Position numbers and translations under genes: made by a program | In this document: piece after piece, positions 13,797 to 26,438 of the stretch | How the letters are laid out: each line of letters opens with the position of its first letter | Numbering within the stretch: the stretch's first letter is position 1 | Assembly: GCA_009792885.1 (NCBI GenBank) | Contig: WMCF01000055.1 | Location: 3,624,890-3,688,889 of the forward strand | DNA: 64,000 nt | Source of the DNA: Eremophila alpestris peregrina | Lineage: Eukaryota; Chordata; Aves; Passeriformes; Alaudidae | Direction: 5' to 3' | Notes under the pieces: model-generated | Told to the model about the DNA's origin: nothing | Database searches by the model: none | The model's input: the letters and a program-made list of their open reading frames with translations, nothing else

Positions 13797-13895
13797 AAAC
13801 CATTGCCCTGAGGCACACATGCTCACATCCCTCTTGGGGATTGTTCTTGGATTTTATGGCAGCTGAGACTGTGCTAGGATCCAAGAAGCAGTAGT
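13705..13895 (+). other. GC-rich patch, possible LTR or promoter remnant
   Basis: GC-richer than its surroundings, with GGGGGGAGGGGG at about 13758-13769 and an AGATAAAAACC string near 13790-13802 that resembles a weak TATA box. The arrangement is compatible with a truncated LTR in + orientation. I see no TG...CA ends and no duplication, so the call is tentative. Confidence 0.3.
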
Positions 13896-16800
13896 TATAT
13901 ATTGCTTTTCTTTTTCTTCTTTTCTATTCCTAATTTTTTCTTCTTGAAGTACAGTTATCTAAAATTGGATTAGTAGAGTTTGCTAAGTTCATGCTCAGTG
14001 AAATGGTTAATGTTGACTGAATGTTTTGTCTTAAGTCTTCCAAACTTCTGATCTTCTAAAGTTTGCCAGTGAAGTTTAGTTTTTAACCTCCTGAGAAAGC
14101 TGTTGCACTTCTCCTGTGTGCCCATTTCAAGGAAAAGTAGTACTCCAAACCTCTTGCTGAGCAAGAACTGGGGTTCTACAGCTGTTAATGGGCAAAGTTA
14201 AGTGATGCCAAACAAGTCATCCCAAACAGATCTTTTGATTCCTCACAGTTTTGAGATATATTCACAGTCCTTTTGCTCTCACATCTAGAGTGATGATGCC
14301 ACTGTGGCAACTCAGAGGAAACCAGAACAAGCCATAACTGGAATAATCTCTTCCCCTATCACAAAATACATGCTGTATATAACTGCACATCACAAGCATG
14401 CATGTACTACAAGCCAGAGTGATACCTTTCCTGTAATCTCCAGTTCTCTCTGAAGACTTGTTTTGTTTGCATATGAGCAGTCAACAGATAGCATCAAGTT
14501 TCAGATGTTCTGACTCCACTGTCTAAATACAGCTCGACACTAGTTGTGAAATGTAGGGTTATCCTCTGAACGTGGCTCTAACTTGAGCACAGTAATTGAA
14601 ACGGAAAATGTTTATGCACAGATGTTAACCAACTAGTAAAACACCACATTCTTTGTTTCACAACTTTGAAAGCAGGCCTTTACATATTTGAAGGTGAGCT
14701 ACGTAATTAGCCTGCAAATACTTTAACACAGACAAGATAAAGATTATAGAACCAGACTGAGGAGAGAAGGGTTAATTTTTGCCTTTCCTAAGAAGCCCAG
14801 GGTTAATTGCTCCACAAATCTGAAATATAAATCTGATCATTCACAGTCATTTTTTAATTGGAGATTTAGACCGAGTTTTAATATTGTATCTACACAAGTG
14901 AAAGCAAAATTCAGCTTCATAGCTTACCTCAGGATAAAGCCAGCAAAATCTTCAAATTATTTTTGCATTATACAGCTGGAGCAATATATGAATTTTGATA
15001 CCTTTCATTAGAATTTAGCAAACACAAAGCTACTATCTGGATACTGAATAAAGAATTCTGCTTTTTTTTTCTTAATCCTAAGGATTCAGGAGAATAAAAA
15101 ACTCCAAACTCTTCACACTTTCCTCTCTTCAAATGTGACCAAAGTTTCTGAACAAGACAGATTCACAGATGGAAAACAGTAGAAGAAAGAACACTCTTCC
15201 AGTCATTTGGGTGCACAGAAGGTTCAAATTCAAATGCCAAGAATCCAACATTAGAAATGGATGAAATACCCAACAGGAAGGCTTGAGTTGTTAGAAAAAT
15301 AGATGGAAATCTAAGTAGTAACTAAGACACCAGATTTATATTTTATCACTAGCATACTTTCACGTTAAAACAGCCTGTGGGGTGGAATAATTTCCTATGG
15401 ATCATGAATCAGCTGCTTTTCAACTGTGTGCAATGTTCAACTTGGTACTACAACCAAGACTGATGGAACAGTACCCAGTAATTGAAGCAGATCTATATTG
15501 CCTTTTGGAATTGGACTGATTTCTATTCCAATTGCTTTGGGAACTAACCAGATCATCACGAAAAACTGATTAAAAAATTTATCAGAGTGACATTATAGAG
15601 TTCCTGTTTAGTCCACTGAAGTACTGAAGGTCTGATCCTGCACTAGGTATTCCCATGAGCAATACTTAATGAAATGCCCATTCCTGCTCACCTAAAAAGA
15701 ATAATTCATGAGCAAAGATTTCTCATTTAAGTATTTACAAGAAGAGGTCTTCTCTTTGACGTTCCAATTACATTATCATATATACTTATAAGTCATGGTA
15801 TTAACAGCCATATTTTATGGCTTTTTATTTACATATTTTAAGTGTTCCAGAAGTTACAAATTGATATGATGGTAATCCTTTTCCTCGCTTATTTCCCTAA
15901 CACTTGAAAAGTAATTTCTAAGAACTTTCACTCCTAGCATTAACTTCGGTTTCTATGGAATACATGCTGACCTTAGCAGTACCACTAGTGTTCAGGATTA
16001 AATAATGGCTAGAAGGTGATTTCTGTTAAAGTCAAATGAATAAAAGTAGGATGAGACTCCAAATCAAACCATAATCCTGACTGCCTCATGTAGGTAAAAT
16101 TAGATTTTGCTGTAATGAAAACTATGTCGCTCCTCTACTCTTAAATATTTCAATTATCTGCACTGATAAAAAAGAGCAAACTTTTGTTGATCTAAAACAT
16201 TATTCTGTAACATACAATAATTATTTAAGATTTGACAGGCATATTGACTGGATATCAGTCTTTCAGGGAACATGGAGTAACTAGAATGAACATCCAGCAT
16301 CACACAAGCATTCTGATCCAACACACTGTGTTTACCATGTTTACTTAGGGAGGAACAGAAGTATCACTTAAAAGGCCATGGCTTGGACATTATGTCTCTC
16401 AGATATTAAAAATAATTGCAGAGAGCAATTTTTACTCAAAGGAAGTGAGCAAAATCTGAGTACAGCTAATGTGTGACTGCAGGCAGTAAGATGATAGGAT
16501 CATCTCTGTACCTTTCCCTGGAGCTGATGCCCACCCCTGCTAGAATTATCACATATGCCAGGGGCAATACAAGTGGTCCATAATACCATCCATAAAGCTC
16601 TCTTCTTCCTTCATACTGCTTGTAATTAAAGGAATGAATTGCCTTTCTTGCCTATTTTGTCTACCAGTTTGCAATTTCATTTCACTCTTCTATTAATTTG
16701 AAGCCTTACAAACTGTATCATTCTGCAAATCCAATCACACCATCAGCTCCAATTTCAGTCCACAGCAGCGAATTATTGAACTGTGAAAAGAAAGAGCCAG

Positions 16801-19687
16801 AGATCTGTTTCTGCACCTAAGACCTGCACAGCCTTGTTTACGAATTTAATTTGATAACAAAGTTGGTAATTCCATTTCTTCCCAGATATTTGAAAGTTAC
16901 ATTTTTCTAGGTACATATCTGCTCATTTGATCTAACGGCTGTCCTTTCAAAAATGTCACAGAAAGCCATTAGCACAGCTTCACCAGTGTTAAATGGTTGG
17001 ACATAAATGCTGATTGCTGAGAACAATATCCTTTGCCCACAGCACACTGATGTAAAGGTTGGATAATTTTATTACCTTTAATAGCATCTGCAGCTATGCA
17101 AGCTAAGCCAATGATATGGGTAATCAAATCCCTGACTTACAGGATGACCACCTGTGGCTATTAGGGAAGGAATCCCCACTATTTTAGGCCCAGGCACAAT
17201 GCCACATAACCTATGGTTTGCCATTTCAGAGGGGGCAGAGGGATGGGAAGAGGGATGAGAAAATTGCTCTGGATTTTGCAAACATATTTAGTTTTCATCA
17301 GAATTCCTCATTGCTCATTCACAGAGAATCTTAAACGTGAAGTATGGGGGACTTCTAAAGTCTCCTTGTTGCCCCCTGCACCCTCCAAATTGCACATCTA
17401 CTGCTTTGGCAGGTCTCAAATCTGTCTGTGAGAGTCAGATGCACAGGGCTGCCAAAAGAGGCAAACCTCAGCCTATGACTGTCACGTGTACTTCATTTTT
17501 TCCTGCTATGGAACTGCAAATGTTTGGAAGTACAAAATTTTCAGCTGCAAGAGAGGCAGTCCCAGTGCCACTGATGACTGTTGTCTTCCACAAATGAGAA
17601 TGGAAGAACTTCAAGGCAAGTGGTCTGTTCACGTATTAAGGTCACCTCATTCCCTTAATTGTAGTCTAATTGTGCAGGCTGACCACCATTTAACTGGGTA
17701 TAAAGAGAGAAGTGACCTCAAAACTAGTAAAGCTGGGGTTGTAGATATTTTCCAAATTACATGGCATTTCATTCATTATTACTTAGCCTACTGTGCTTAC
17801 CTATCTCACCTTTGCAGACTTAAGCTTGTCCCTCAATGTGGCATGGTGCAGAAAATGCATGTTGCACTTCTGCACACTTGAAATAAGCTGGCAAGTTGAA
17901 ATTTCAGAGTGATTTTAAGCCTCTCTTTTGAAACTGTGCAAATACGCTGCAAATTATATTGTGAATATATTAAAAAGAGAGAACACAAAATATTTAGTCC
18001 TGAACTGCTGCATATCTGAGTTAAGATTTATGCTATGGCAGCTACCATGGCTACTAAATCCTGAACTTTGGATCCAGAGATCTGCTAAACCAGATCAACA
18101 ACAAAATATTGTTCAAAGAGGTAGATGATAAATCGGAAATATCTCCTATGTGAAATTAGGAAACATAAAAGTAACTTTTTTCTGTGATGCACTCATTTTC
18201 AAGAATACTGCATTGCAGAAAGCATTTAGCTTGTCATGTTATTCTATTATTTTACGTTACACTTCATTCATTTCTATTACATAGTCTTGCACTTTATCAT
18301 TAGGGTGTTCTGTTGTTGTAAACAGGCACATTGAATTCTGATCCCATTATTCCAGAAGAAATTTTTTGTCAGCCTTTAAACTGAAACAAATGGATGAGTG
18401 TGACACTCAACAGTTTTAATAATGTGTTGACTCTTGGGTATTCATGGCCTTTAGATGCCTTAAAATAATAATGTTTTTTATGAAAAATGAATTTTGATTA
18501 ATGAACTGATTTTTTTTTAACAGCAGTCAAGCCAGTGGCTATACTTGTCATGAATCTTGCTATAAATCACATAATGCATATACCAAGCAAATTGAATTTT
18601 TTCAGTGCAAAATGCCTCCCCTATCATAGGCATATATCCTCTGTTATCCTTAAAAATTGAGGACAAATACACAAATGCTAAAAAACCAGCTATTCTCCAT
18701 GACATATGCTTAACAAATTTATGCATGAATAATTATCAGAAAGAATTCAGCAATATTGTAACCATCTGTGAAAGTAACAAGCTTCTGCATAAACCGATAT
18801 CCTATACACATAATAATCTCTTTATCTGCAAGTTCTAGTACTGGAAAACGCTACACTTTTACTGGAGTTGAAGATATATTCAGTATTATTTATTTACAAT
18901 ATCTTTTTCATGCAAAATGCAGACTGAACTATCATTGCTGTAATATGTCAACCTCTGCTAAGCCAAAAAGACCCTAGGAATCTTCACATTTGACTAGACA
19001 ATGAACTTCAGATGGAAGAAATATATAACAATCCATTCAGGTGAAGAAAGAAGCAATGAAAGGAAAATAACTTCAATGTGCTCAACACCAAGGGAAAACA
19101 CGAATGGAGGAGTATTTAACACATAAATATTAGTAAATATTATCACAATCCTGTAGAAATTTTAAACACGCTGTTAACACTTTAATAAATTGAAACAAAA
19201 ACCCATACTCTGTTATTTTTACATTCATCAAACCAAACCATTCCTCTGGGGTTAGAAAGAGGAGATTCCAAGTGCAGGGCCAGACAGCACAGTGCTTCTG
19301 CTAATCCACCTGCTGCCTCCTCAGTCACTTGAAAAGCTCACCCAAAACCCCCTTCCCTTGTCAGCTCCAGCCTGAACATTCTGGAGAGTTTATTTTTTCC
19401 ACTTGGTGTTATGGCTCTCAAAATGAAAGGAACTAGAGAATCACACTTTTTTGGTTGGTTGGGGTTTTTTTAAAGTATTACCCTTTTAACACTCCATTTT
19501 ATGTATTTCATTAACCATAACACCAAGGTCTATTGCCCTCATTCCCATGATACTCAAAACCAATAAAGGTGACAGAATCTGGATGTATCTCACTTCTTTC
19601 ATTTCTCTCCACAGAGTTTACCTTGTTTCACCATACTCAAAGAATCCAGAAACAGTGGATATAATTAATATCCTGCACATAAATATT
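13896..19687. other. Anonymous AT-rich non-coding sequence
   Basis: No recognisable gene or mobile element. Overlapping + frames at 17213-17881 (up to 131 codons) change frame freely and match nothing known. The area around 14760-14900 is complex sequence without repeats that could be conserved non-coding DNA, but no comparison is possible here. Confidence 0.5.
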
Positions 19688-19715
19688 GGGGGGGTTGCAG
19701 TGGGGTGCTATGGGG
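19688..19715 (+). other. Canonical G-quadruplex motif
   Basis: G7, then a 7-nt spacer, G4, a 6-nt spacer and G4. Splitting the first run as GGG-G-GGG gives four G-tracts of at least three with loops of 1, 7 and 6-7 nt, which satisfies the standard G3+N1-7 rule on the + strand. It stands alone in AT-rich sequence. Folding and function are unproven. Confidence 0.75.
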
Positions 19716-20265
19716 CTGCTAGGAAGCCTCTGATTTCTTTTTATACTGAAATATCCTCAAGGAAGCAAGCTTATCTTCTCACTGCATTTTACAAAAATTT
19801 CCCTTAATTGCACAAATCATGGTTCTCTACATTTTCTCTCAAAGCTCTTTGTGGAACTCCTTTGATCCAAAGTACTCTAAGTTACCTATTACTTGAACAA
19901 TAACTTCCCCAATAACATGTAAAATACAGGCAATTCCATCAATCTGAGGTATTTTTCCTACTATTTTAGATAGAAGAAAACAATGTTATTTTAGATTAAT
20001 AAACCAAACACACCAATCTGAGCAGCAACAATCCAATGTTGCAGCAATACCATTAGTTTAATTCTGCACTTCTCAATCTTTGAGTATTTGAACAAAAAGT
20101 AACCTGATTTTTTTTAAGTCACCAGATTCACCACAGAAGGGTTGCTTATAATAGAAGTCATTCTCATGCAGCACATAAGACAGACTATTCCTAAAATCTA
20201 GAAATAAGGCAAACCAGCCCTTCCTAATGATCTGTTTGTGAATAAAATTGACTGTTTTTGCAGCA

Positions 20266-20281
20266 TGACTGCTAGCAGTCA
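20266..20281. repeat. 16-bp perfect palindrome
   Basis: TGACTGCTAGCAGTCA reads the same on both strands. About one 16-bp palindrome is expected by chance in a window of this length, so no function is claimed. It could serve as a dimeric factor site. Confidence 0.85.
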
Positions 20282-23200
20282 GGAGAACAATTTATGGATC
20301 CAAAAAAGACAGTTTTGGTTTAACATGTCTCTGTTTTGTAGAAACACACCCGAAGTTTCTTTTCAGGGAGCCAAAACTACTGACAACAAAATAAAAACTG
20401 CATGTAAATCTTCATAATGTAATTATCCTGATTAATTTACATATATTGACAACACAAAGTGTGATTTTATTAAAAAGCTGTAATTGGAATCAAGCACCAA
20501 CATCCTTTAAAAACATGCCTTGCTGTTCTTCAATCTCAGTTTTCTCTCTGCTTGTAAATATTTAATGGCTTTCATTTTTGCAAATGAATAGAATTGCATT
20601 TAGTTCATGAGAAAATAGTTTTGTAACCCTATTAGAGTGTGCAATCTCAGCACTTGCCACAAGTGTAAATCTTCTCCAGAATATTAATGTATTCAAGAAA
20701 AAATAATCTTCATTTCAGAATCAAGAGAATTTTTAAAAACCCACTTATTTGGTAATTGAAACTTTTGGAAAAGTTGCATCTTTCAGATAAAGAGCTATAC
20801 ATTTTTCATCATAAAAGAGTGGAATATTTAGAAGTTTCTAAGCAAAAAACAAACCAGAAATTACAATGCTAATTTACATGTTGAGTCAGTTTTGAAATAA
20901 CATTTTGGCACATTTTAACTACCAAGTACAGAAAGTCTCACAGCACAAAATCCTCAGCATTCCTACACAAATCAAGCAAAGGAGTGACTCTAACATAGTG
21001 TTATGGTGCTGGTTCTTTTTTCTTGTTCTGCCAAGGTCAGGATGAATGATTCACAGGAAACACAAGCTGGAATTTGGACTTGGTGATGTATTATATCTTA
21101 CCTATTTGCAGAGAATTTACAGACTCATACACCATGAGCTCTCATATCCATGCTAGAAAAACGTGGTAAAATGGCTCCTACTAACTTTTTCCCAGGTCTT
21201 TTAAGCACTATTTACCCAATACAAGATGACACCTGTTTTATTGATGTTTTTGACCCAGTGCTGACCACTAAAGGCCTGCAATGTGGACCTTTTTCAGGTC
21301 CAATTACAGAAAACCACCTAAACCTATGAAGAAGACGGAAGAAGTGAAAAAAGAAAGTCTCAGACAATGCCCTAAGTCTTCCATCTTGACTCACACACAT
21401 TACTATATACTAAAATCTTAAACCCTAAGTTCTTCACCCTGTGAGATCACACACCACCATTCAAACTCCACACCCACAACCCCTGTGCTATCACTCAATC
21501 TTGGGATCCTGTCCCAAGGCCTCAAGTCAAATGTGGTGCTTGCTTGAGAGTCACCACTTTTGAACACAGAAAAAGTAAAATTTTCGACTTCCAGGGCTCC
21601 AACACATATGATTACTATTGGATCACTCTAAATGTAAACATACTTTATAAAAAAGAACATTTTCTGCAAGTGCACAACTAAAAAGTTTTCTAAACAACTA
21701 AAATTTTCCTAAATTCCTGTTAATTTTATTATGGGTCTCTATCATAACTATAAAACACTTTTTCCTCCTTCTTTGATTTTAAAACACAAAAAAAAATTCT
21801 AAGAAACTTTTAGAAGCCCTACACACACGTAAAATTTCAAATCACCAACAAACTCTCTGAAAGAAAACTCTTTTCATGTTATTTTTTAGAATACATAGGA
21901 TTATAAACATTTCACTGATCTGGTCAAGTCTATGACCTTCTTTTTAATTTCACTGGACTCCATGTGAACAGTTTTATTATTGTCAGCCTCAGCCACAAGG
22001 TAGATGCTCACAGTTAAGAAACAGAGGGAAAAGCCTAATGCAGGATGCCTTCTCTGCTAGCATGAGGAAACAAGGAGTAAAACCTCTGAAGCTCTTGGTG
22101 GAATCAAGGATGGAGGAGAAAAATAAACAAACCCAAACAAAATGTTTAGCAGGTTTACAGGAAAGGAGGTCAGCAGCCAGCACAGCCTGAGATGAAACTC
22201 CAGTGCTTGCAGTTTCTAAATATGCCCTGCAAGAAAGGAATAAGGAAGCTGTGCAAGAAGAGCAGACGGGGAAAATCTACCAATACGAGCATAATGTTGA
22301 GCAGAGAGGTCATGTGTTCTAGGAGCAAAGCTGCAGAAGCTTGAAGAGAACTGCTGTAGAAATAGTCTTTAAAGAAAGCAAGGATAACCTCACCAAAACG
22401 CTTCCTAAAAGATATGGTTTCAAGATAAAACACAGTCTCACTATGATAAAATGTATCAGCAGAATTAAAAAAGCTTCTAAAAGTAACAAGCAATATAGAA
22501 TAAATCCTCAGCCATGCTGCCATTAACAAGTGAAAATTCAGCCAGCAAAAAAATGCATTGGTAAAATTTAATAAATTTTGTAAAATTGAATTCCATAACT
22601 AAAGTTCTAAATGTAATTGAAAAATGGTAATATATCAAAAACTAAGCCTTGTTTCAGCATAGATAACAAAGCATTTCCTTTCTTATTTTAGAATTGTCAT
22701 GCATATGCAATTTAGTTTGCCATACGTGAGAACATGGACCTGAAGTCCAAGGCAAGTGTTATTTTCATGTTTTTATCTCTTTATCAAGGAATAAATTCTG
22801 CCACTGGATATTTGTATTAGCTAAATGACACATAGCATCAACACACAGAGAGTTTGGTTCTCCTTCCTCCTTTCAAAAAGTTCTTTCACTACAGTTCTCT
22901 CCCTCACATATTTGTAGGGACTTTGACAGATTAGATGCAAGTCAGAACATCCTGGGATAACAGCTGACTGAACCCAAGAATCAGAACATTACAATGAAGA
23001 AGTAAATCAAGATTGTCATGTGAATCAGCAAGTTTTCCATCCCATGGCTGTGAAGAAGCTTTAAAGACAAACAAGATTAAGTAGGAAAATACTGCTTGCA
23101 TTTAAAATATTTGAGATAGTGATAATTAAACCTCTGGTTTTGTTCACTTTTCCATTCAGTAAGTGAAGACTATGGAGGAGCAAGGCTTGGTTCTGTAGCA

Positions 23201-25588
23201 TACTTTTTCATAAACTTCGTCAAAAATGTCATTTGCTGTATGAAGCAGCAGATGCTCATTTCTGACACAGCCTTTGTATTTATCCTATGTACTTATATAG
23301 GGTACAGTCCTTGCATAGAGAGAACACAAGCAAGTTATACATTAACTCCCACATTACAGGAGCTAAATTATAGATGGAATCATCTCGCTAGCTCCAAGCT
23401 ACTTGGTAGACAATTCAAAAAAGAAAGCAATTCATTCCTAGAGACCAAATACTCTTCTCATGGACTCTTAAGTCTGTCTCTGTAAACACGTTAGAATTTT
23501 ATTTTAATTGCCAACTTCATCAGCAGGAAATTATAGGCTTTGAGAATGGAATGCAGGAAAGCTTCAGCTAATAATAATCCATAACTAAATACAATCCTAA
23601 AAGCTGAATGAATGCATGCTTAAATAGTTTTGTTTAAATCCACTGCCTGAACAGTTCTAATTCTGTAACCTGCATAATTTACTGCATAATGATTACAAAT
23701 GTATTTTTTATGTTAGCTGCACTACAATTGTTGTTCAACATATAGAAAAGAATAAAAAGGTTAAAAAATGTATGTATTCATTTGATAAAGTGCATTTGGT
23801 AGCTTTTCTATAATAAAAGCATTCTGCAAAATTGATTAGAATTTAGAGGTAGATATAGTTAACAAACTACTGAATATACTGGTATTTTTAATATATTTCC
23901 AGTGAATATTCAATTAATTTGAAGATTCCTCAAAGTATAAACAAGTCAGGTTGTTTTAAAATACAGAATACAAACACATCCACTGTGTTTTAAACTCTAC
24001 CTTTCAGCAACACGTGATTAAAGCTTTCATTTTAAAAATTTTCTTCTAAGCTTGTAATGCAATCATATTCTATTAAAGGCTATAGCTTAGGGCAGTATTC
24101 CATTAGACATTTATAGGCCTATAACCATACAAACAGAAATAGCTTGAGGGGTAGGAAGAAAGATAGATACAATAAGTTAATTCTACCTCTTCACCTCTTG
24201 TAGTCATTCAGCCTGACTCCTACTGTAGGTAACAAAAAAGCAACATCTGCTGCATGATTCATTTTGTAGGCTAATGCCTAAAATAAATCCAGGATTTAGC
24301 ATAAATTAATAAATACATAATATTACTATTTTTTTCTTGTATCATTACTTTAAGGAAGAGAACAAATGTTTATTCTTAGCTAAAGGGAAAGCAACTTACA
24401 AGAAGTTATTGAAAGATCACAGGATCACACAAATATATGAACACACAATTCTAGATTAAAACCAGAGCTCAACCTCAAATGTGAGAATTATCTTATCTAA
24501 AGCAGAAAAACTTTCAACATGAATATAATTTGGTCAGATATAGTAACCTTCCTTCTCCTTGTCTTCTTCCTGGGAACAAGTATGTGTGTAGGTAATATGC
24601 TTGTGTGTGAAAATGACAAACAACATGGGGAAAGGCAGCAAGATTCCATGTTATTTTCTGCTATTGCTCCACAGATTAGGCACATCAGGATATGGACCCC
24701 AACAGGACATGGCAGTGCTTCTACCATGGACACAGCAGGTTGTGTTTCTTCACTTCCCTGAGAGCTACTGAGTACCTCCTGAGCTGGGCAAACACACAGT
24801 GGCAGAATGTTAAAGCAGGAAATACTGGGACATTGCATTTGGCAGAGACTTCCTAGAGCACGTGTGAAATCCCTCTGGGCAGACACTCTGGGAATCAGGG
24901 ATGTTGGATGTATTCCTGGCTCTGAGGACATCTTTACCAGTCAAGATAAAGGACAAGCTAAGGATGAAGGGGGACACGGTGACAATTGCACACATCGGCA
25001 TCTGCCCCGAATGACCAAAACAACATCAGGGAACACAAATATCCCCTTTTGGATATTAGGCTGAGGTTTTCAGCTATATATCATAGCTGTAGACCATTGT
25101 GTGACAAGTGGGAAATTGATTTTTCACCAGCCTCAGTGAAGGGGTGCACAAACCTTTGTCCTTTTGCTGTGTGAGGGAGCATTCAGCAGGGCCAGGTGTT
25201 AACAAGTTCCTGCCTTCAGAGATGAACACAACTTTCATACAGCACAGCAGGAAAGCTCCAAAAACACCCTAATGGTGACACTGAGCTGTGAGGGCCACCA
25301 GCTACTTCTCTGATTAACTACCAGCTTCCAAGAAGTCTTCAGGCAGAAAAAAACTATTCTTTATAGGGAAGGTACAGGTTTATACACTACCACAGGACTA
25401 GTAACTCTCACCTTCTTAAGAAATCAAAACCTGTTTTCCATGGCTTCTGCTCTCTTGCTTTATTTGTAAATTAAGCTCCAAAATTCTTTCCAATGGAAGA
25501 AGCTATGGGGGGGACAAAGTAAGACAATTTTACATCAGCTTTACACTTGTTTGTCTGTTGGGTGCTGCTGCAAGCATAAAATATTTTT

Positions 25589-25613
25589 AAAAAACAAACA
25601 AACAAAAAAACCA
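25589..25613 (+). repeat. AAAC-type simple repeat
   Basis: A short A/C tract with repeated AAAC words, like those at 6926-7000 and (complementary) 61830-61935. Confidence 0.7.
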
Positions 25614-26417
25614 AAATCAAACTTAAACAGTAGTACTGCTTACTATATACTAATATAGTTTGCTTCACATGGTCTAAGTCACTCCACCTCAACTGAATAA
25701 AAAAGAATACTAAATAGAGGAATTGGTGAATACAGACATAGCTAAATCCAATTTTCTGATGAATAACGGTTTATGTCATCTTTTATTATTGAATTAATGA
25801 GACTGGCTATCCTGAGGATGACCAATACATCCTTTTAATGCACAGATTTTTAATATCAAAAAAGTGTGTTTTTCTGAAAGTAGCATTCAGAGGCCATTTA
25901 TAAAAAAAATTCACATTTGAAAAATACAAAACAGTCATCAAAAATTGTGTTTGAAATGCATTTTAAAACATATTTGAAATATGTTTCAAAAATACAACTA
26001 TATAAAAGCAGATCTTCGTTAGAAAATGCATGTCTTTTAAGTATTTTACCTGCTTTTTATCAGTAGGTAGTAATGACTTAAATAATTTTTTGAGTATACC
26101 TTGCATCAATTAAAAATATTCTTCAGTTATTTAGTTCAGAGAATAAGGCAACATAGGCATCTTAATATAATTATCAGAAAGTCAATTGAAGTAATTAAAG
26201 ATTCCTACAAAGTTACGTCCTTGTTGAGGCCAGAGAACAGTAGAATCAATATATGAAAGGTAACATGTCTTTAGTACCATTAGGCAAAACATAAGAAAAT
26301 ATATTACACTCTGTTCAGTTTTTCCATCATTATGGTAAAAGTCTACTTTGGTTCAGCTTTTTCCTTTTGAAGTATTACCTCAACATGTAGCCTGCAAACT
26401 AATTGCATGTTAATTTA

Positions 26418-26438
26418 GTTTACATGTTACATGTAAAC
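26418..26438. repeat. Small perfect hairpin, 9-bp arms
   Basis: GTTTACATG at 26418-26426 and its reverse complement CATGTAAAC at 26430-26438 are separated by TTA. The words resemble forkhead-type TGTTTAC/GTAAACA sites, but the pattern may be chance. Confidence 0.7.

Noticed and set aside
22170..22529. 119-codon minus frame rich in Phe and Leu, membrane-protein-like
   Set aside because: The hydrophobic composition follows from AT-rich DNA. It has an overlapping + frame, no known family and no neighbouring exons.
24497..24931. 144-codon minus frame as a possible exon or gene
   Set aside because: Cys/Ser-rich with no domain, and overlapped by + frames over most of its length. The region is only mildly GC-richer than its flanks.
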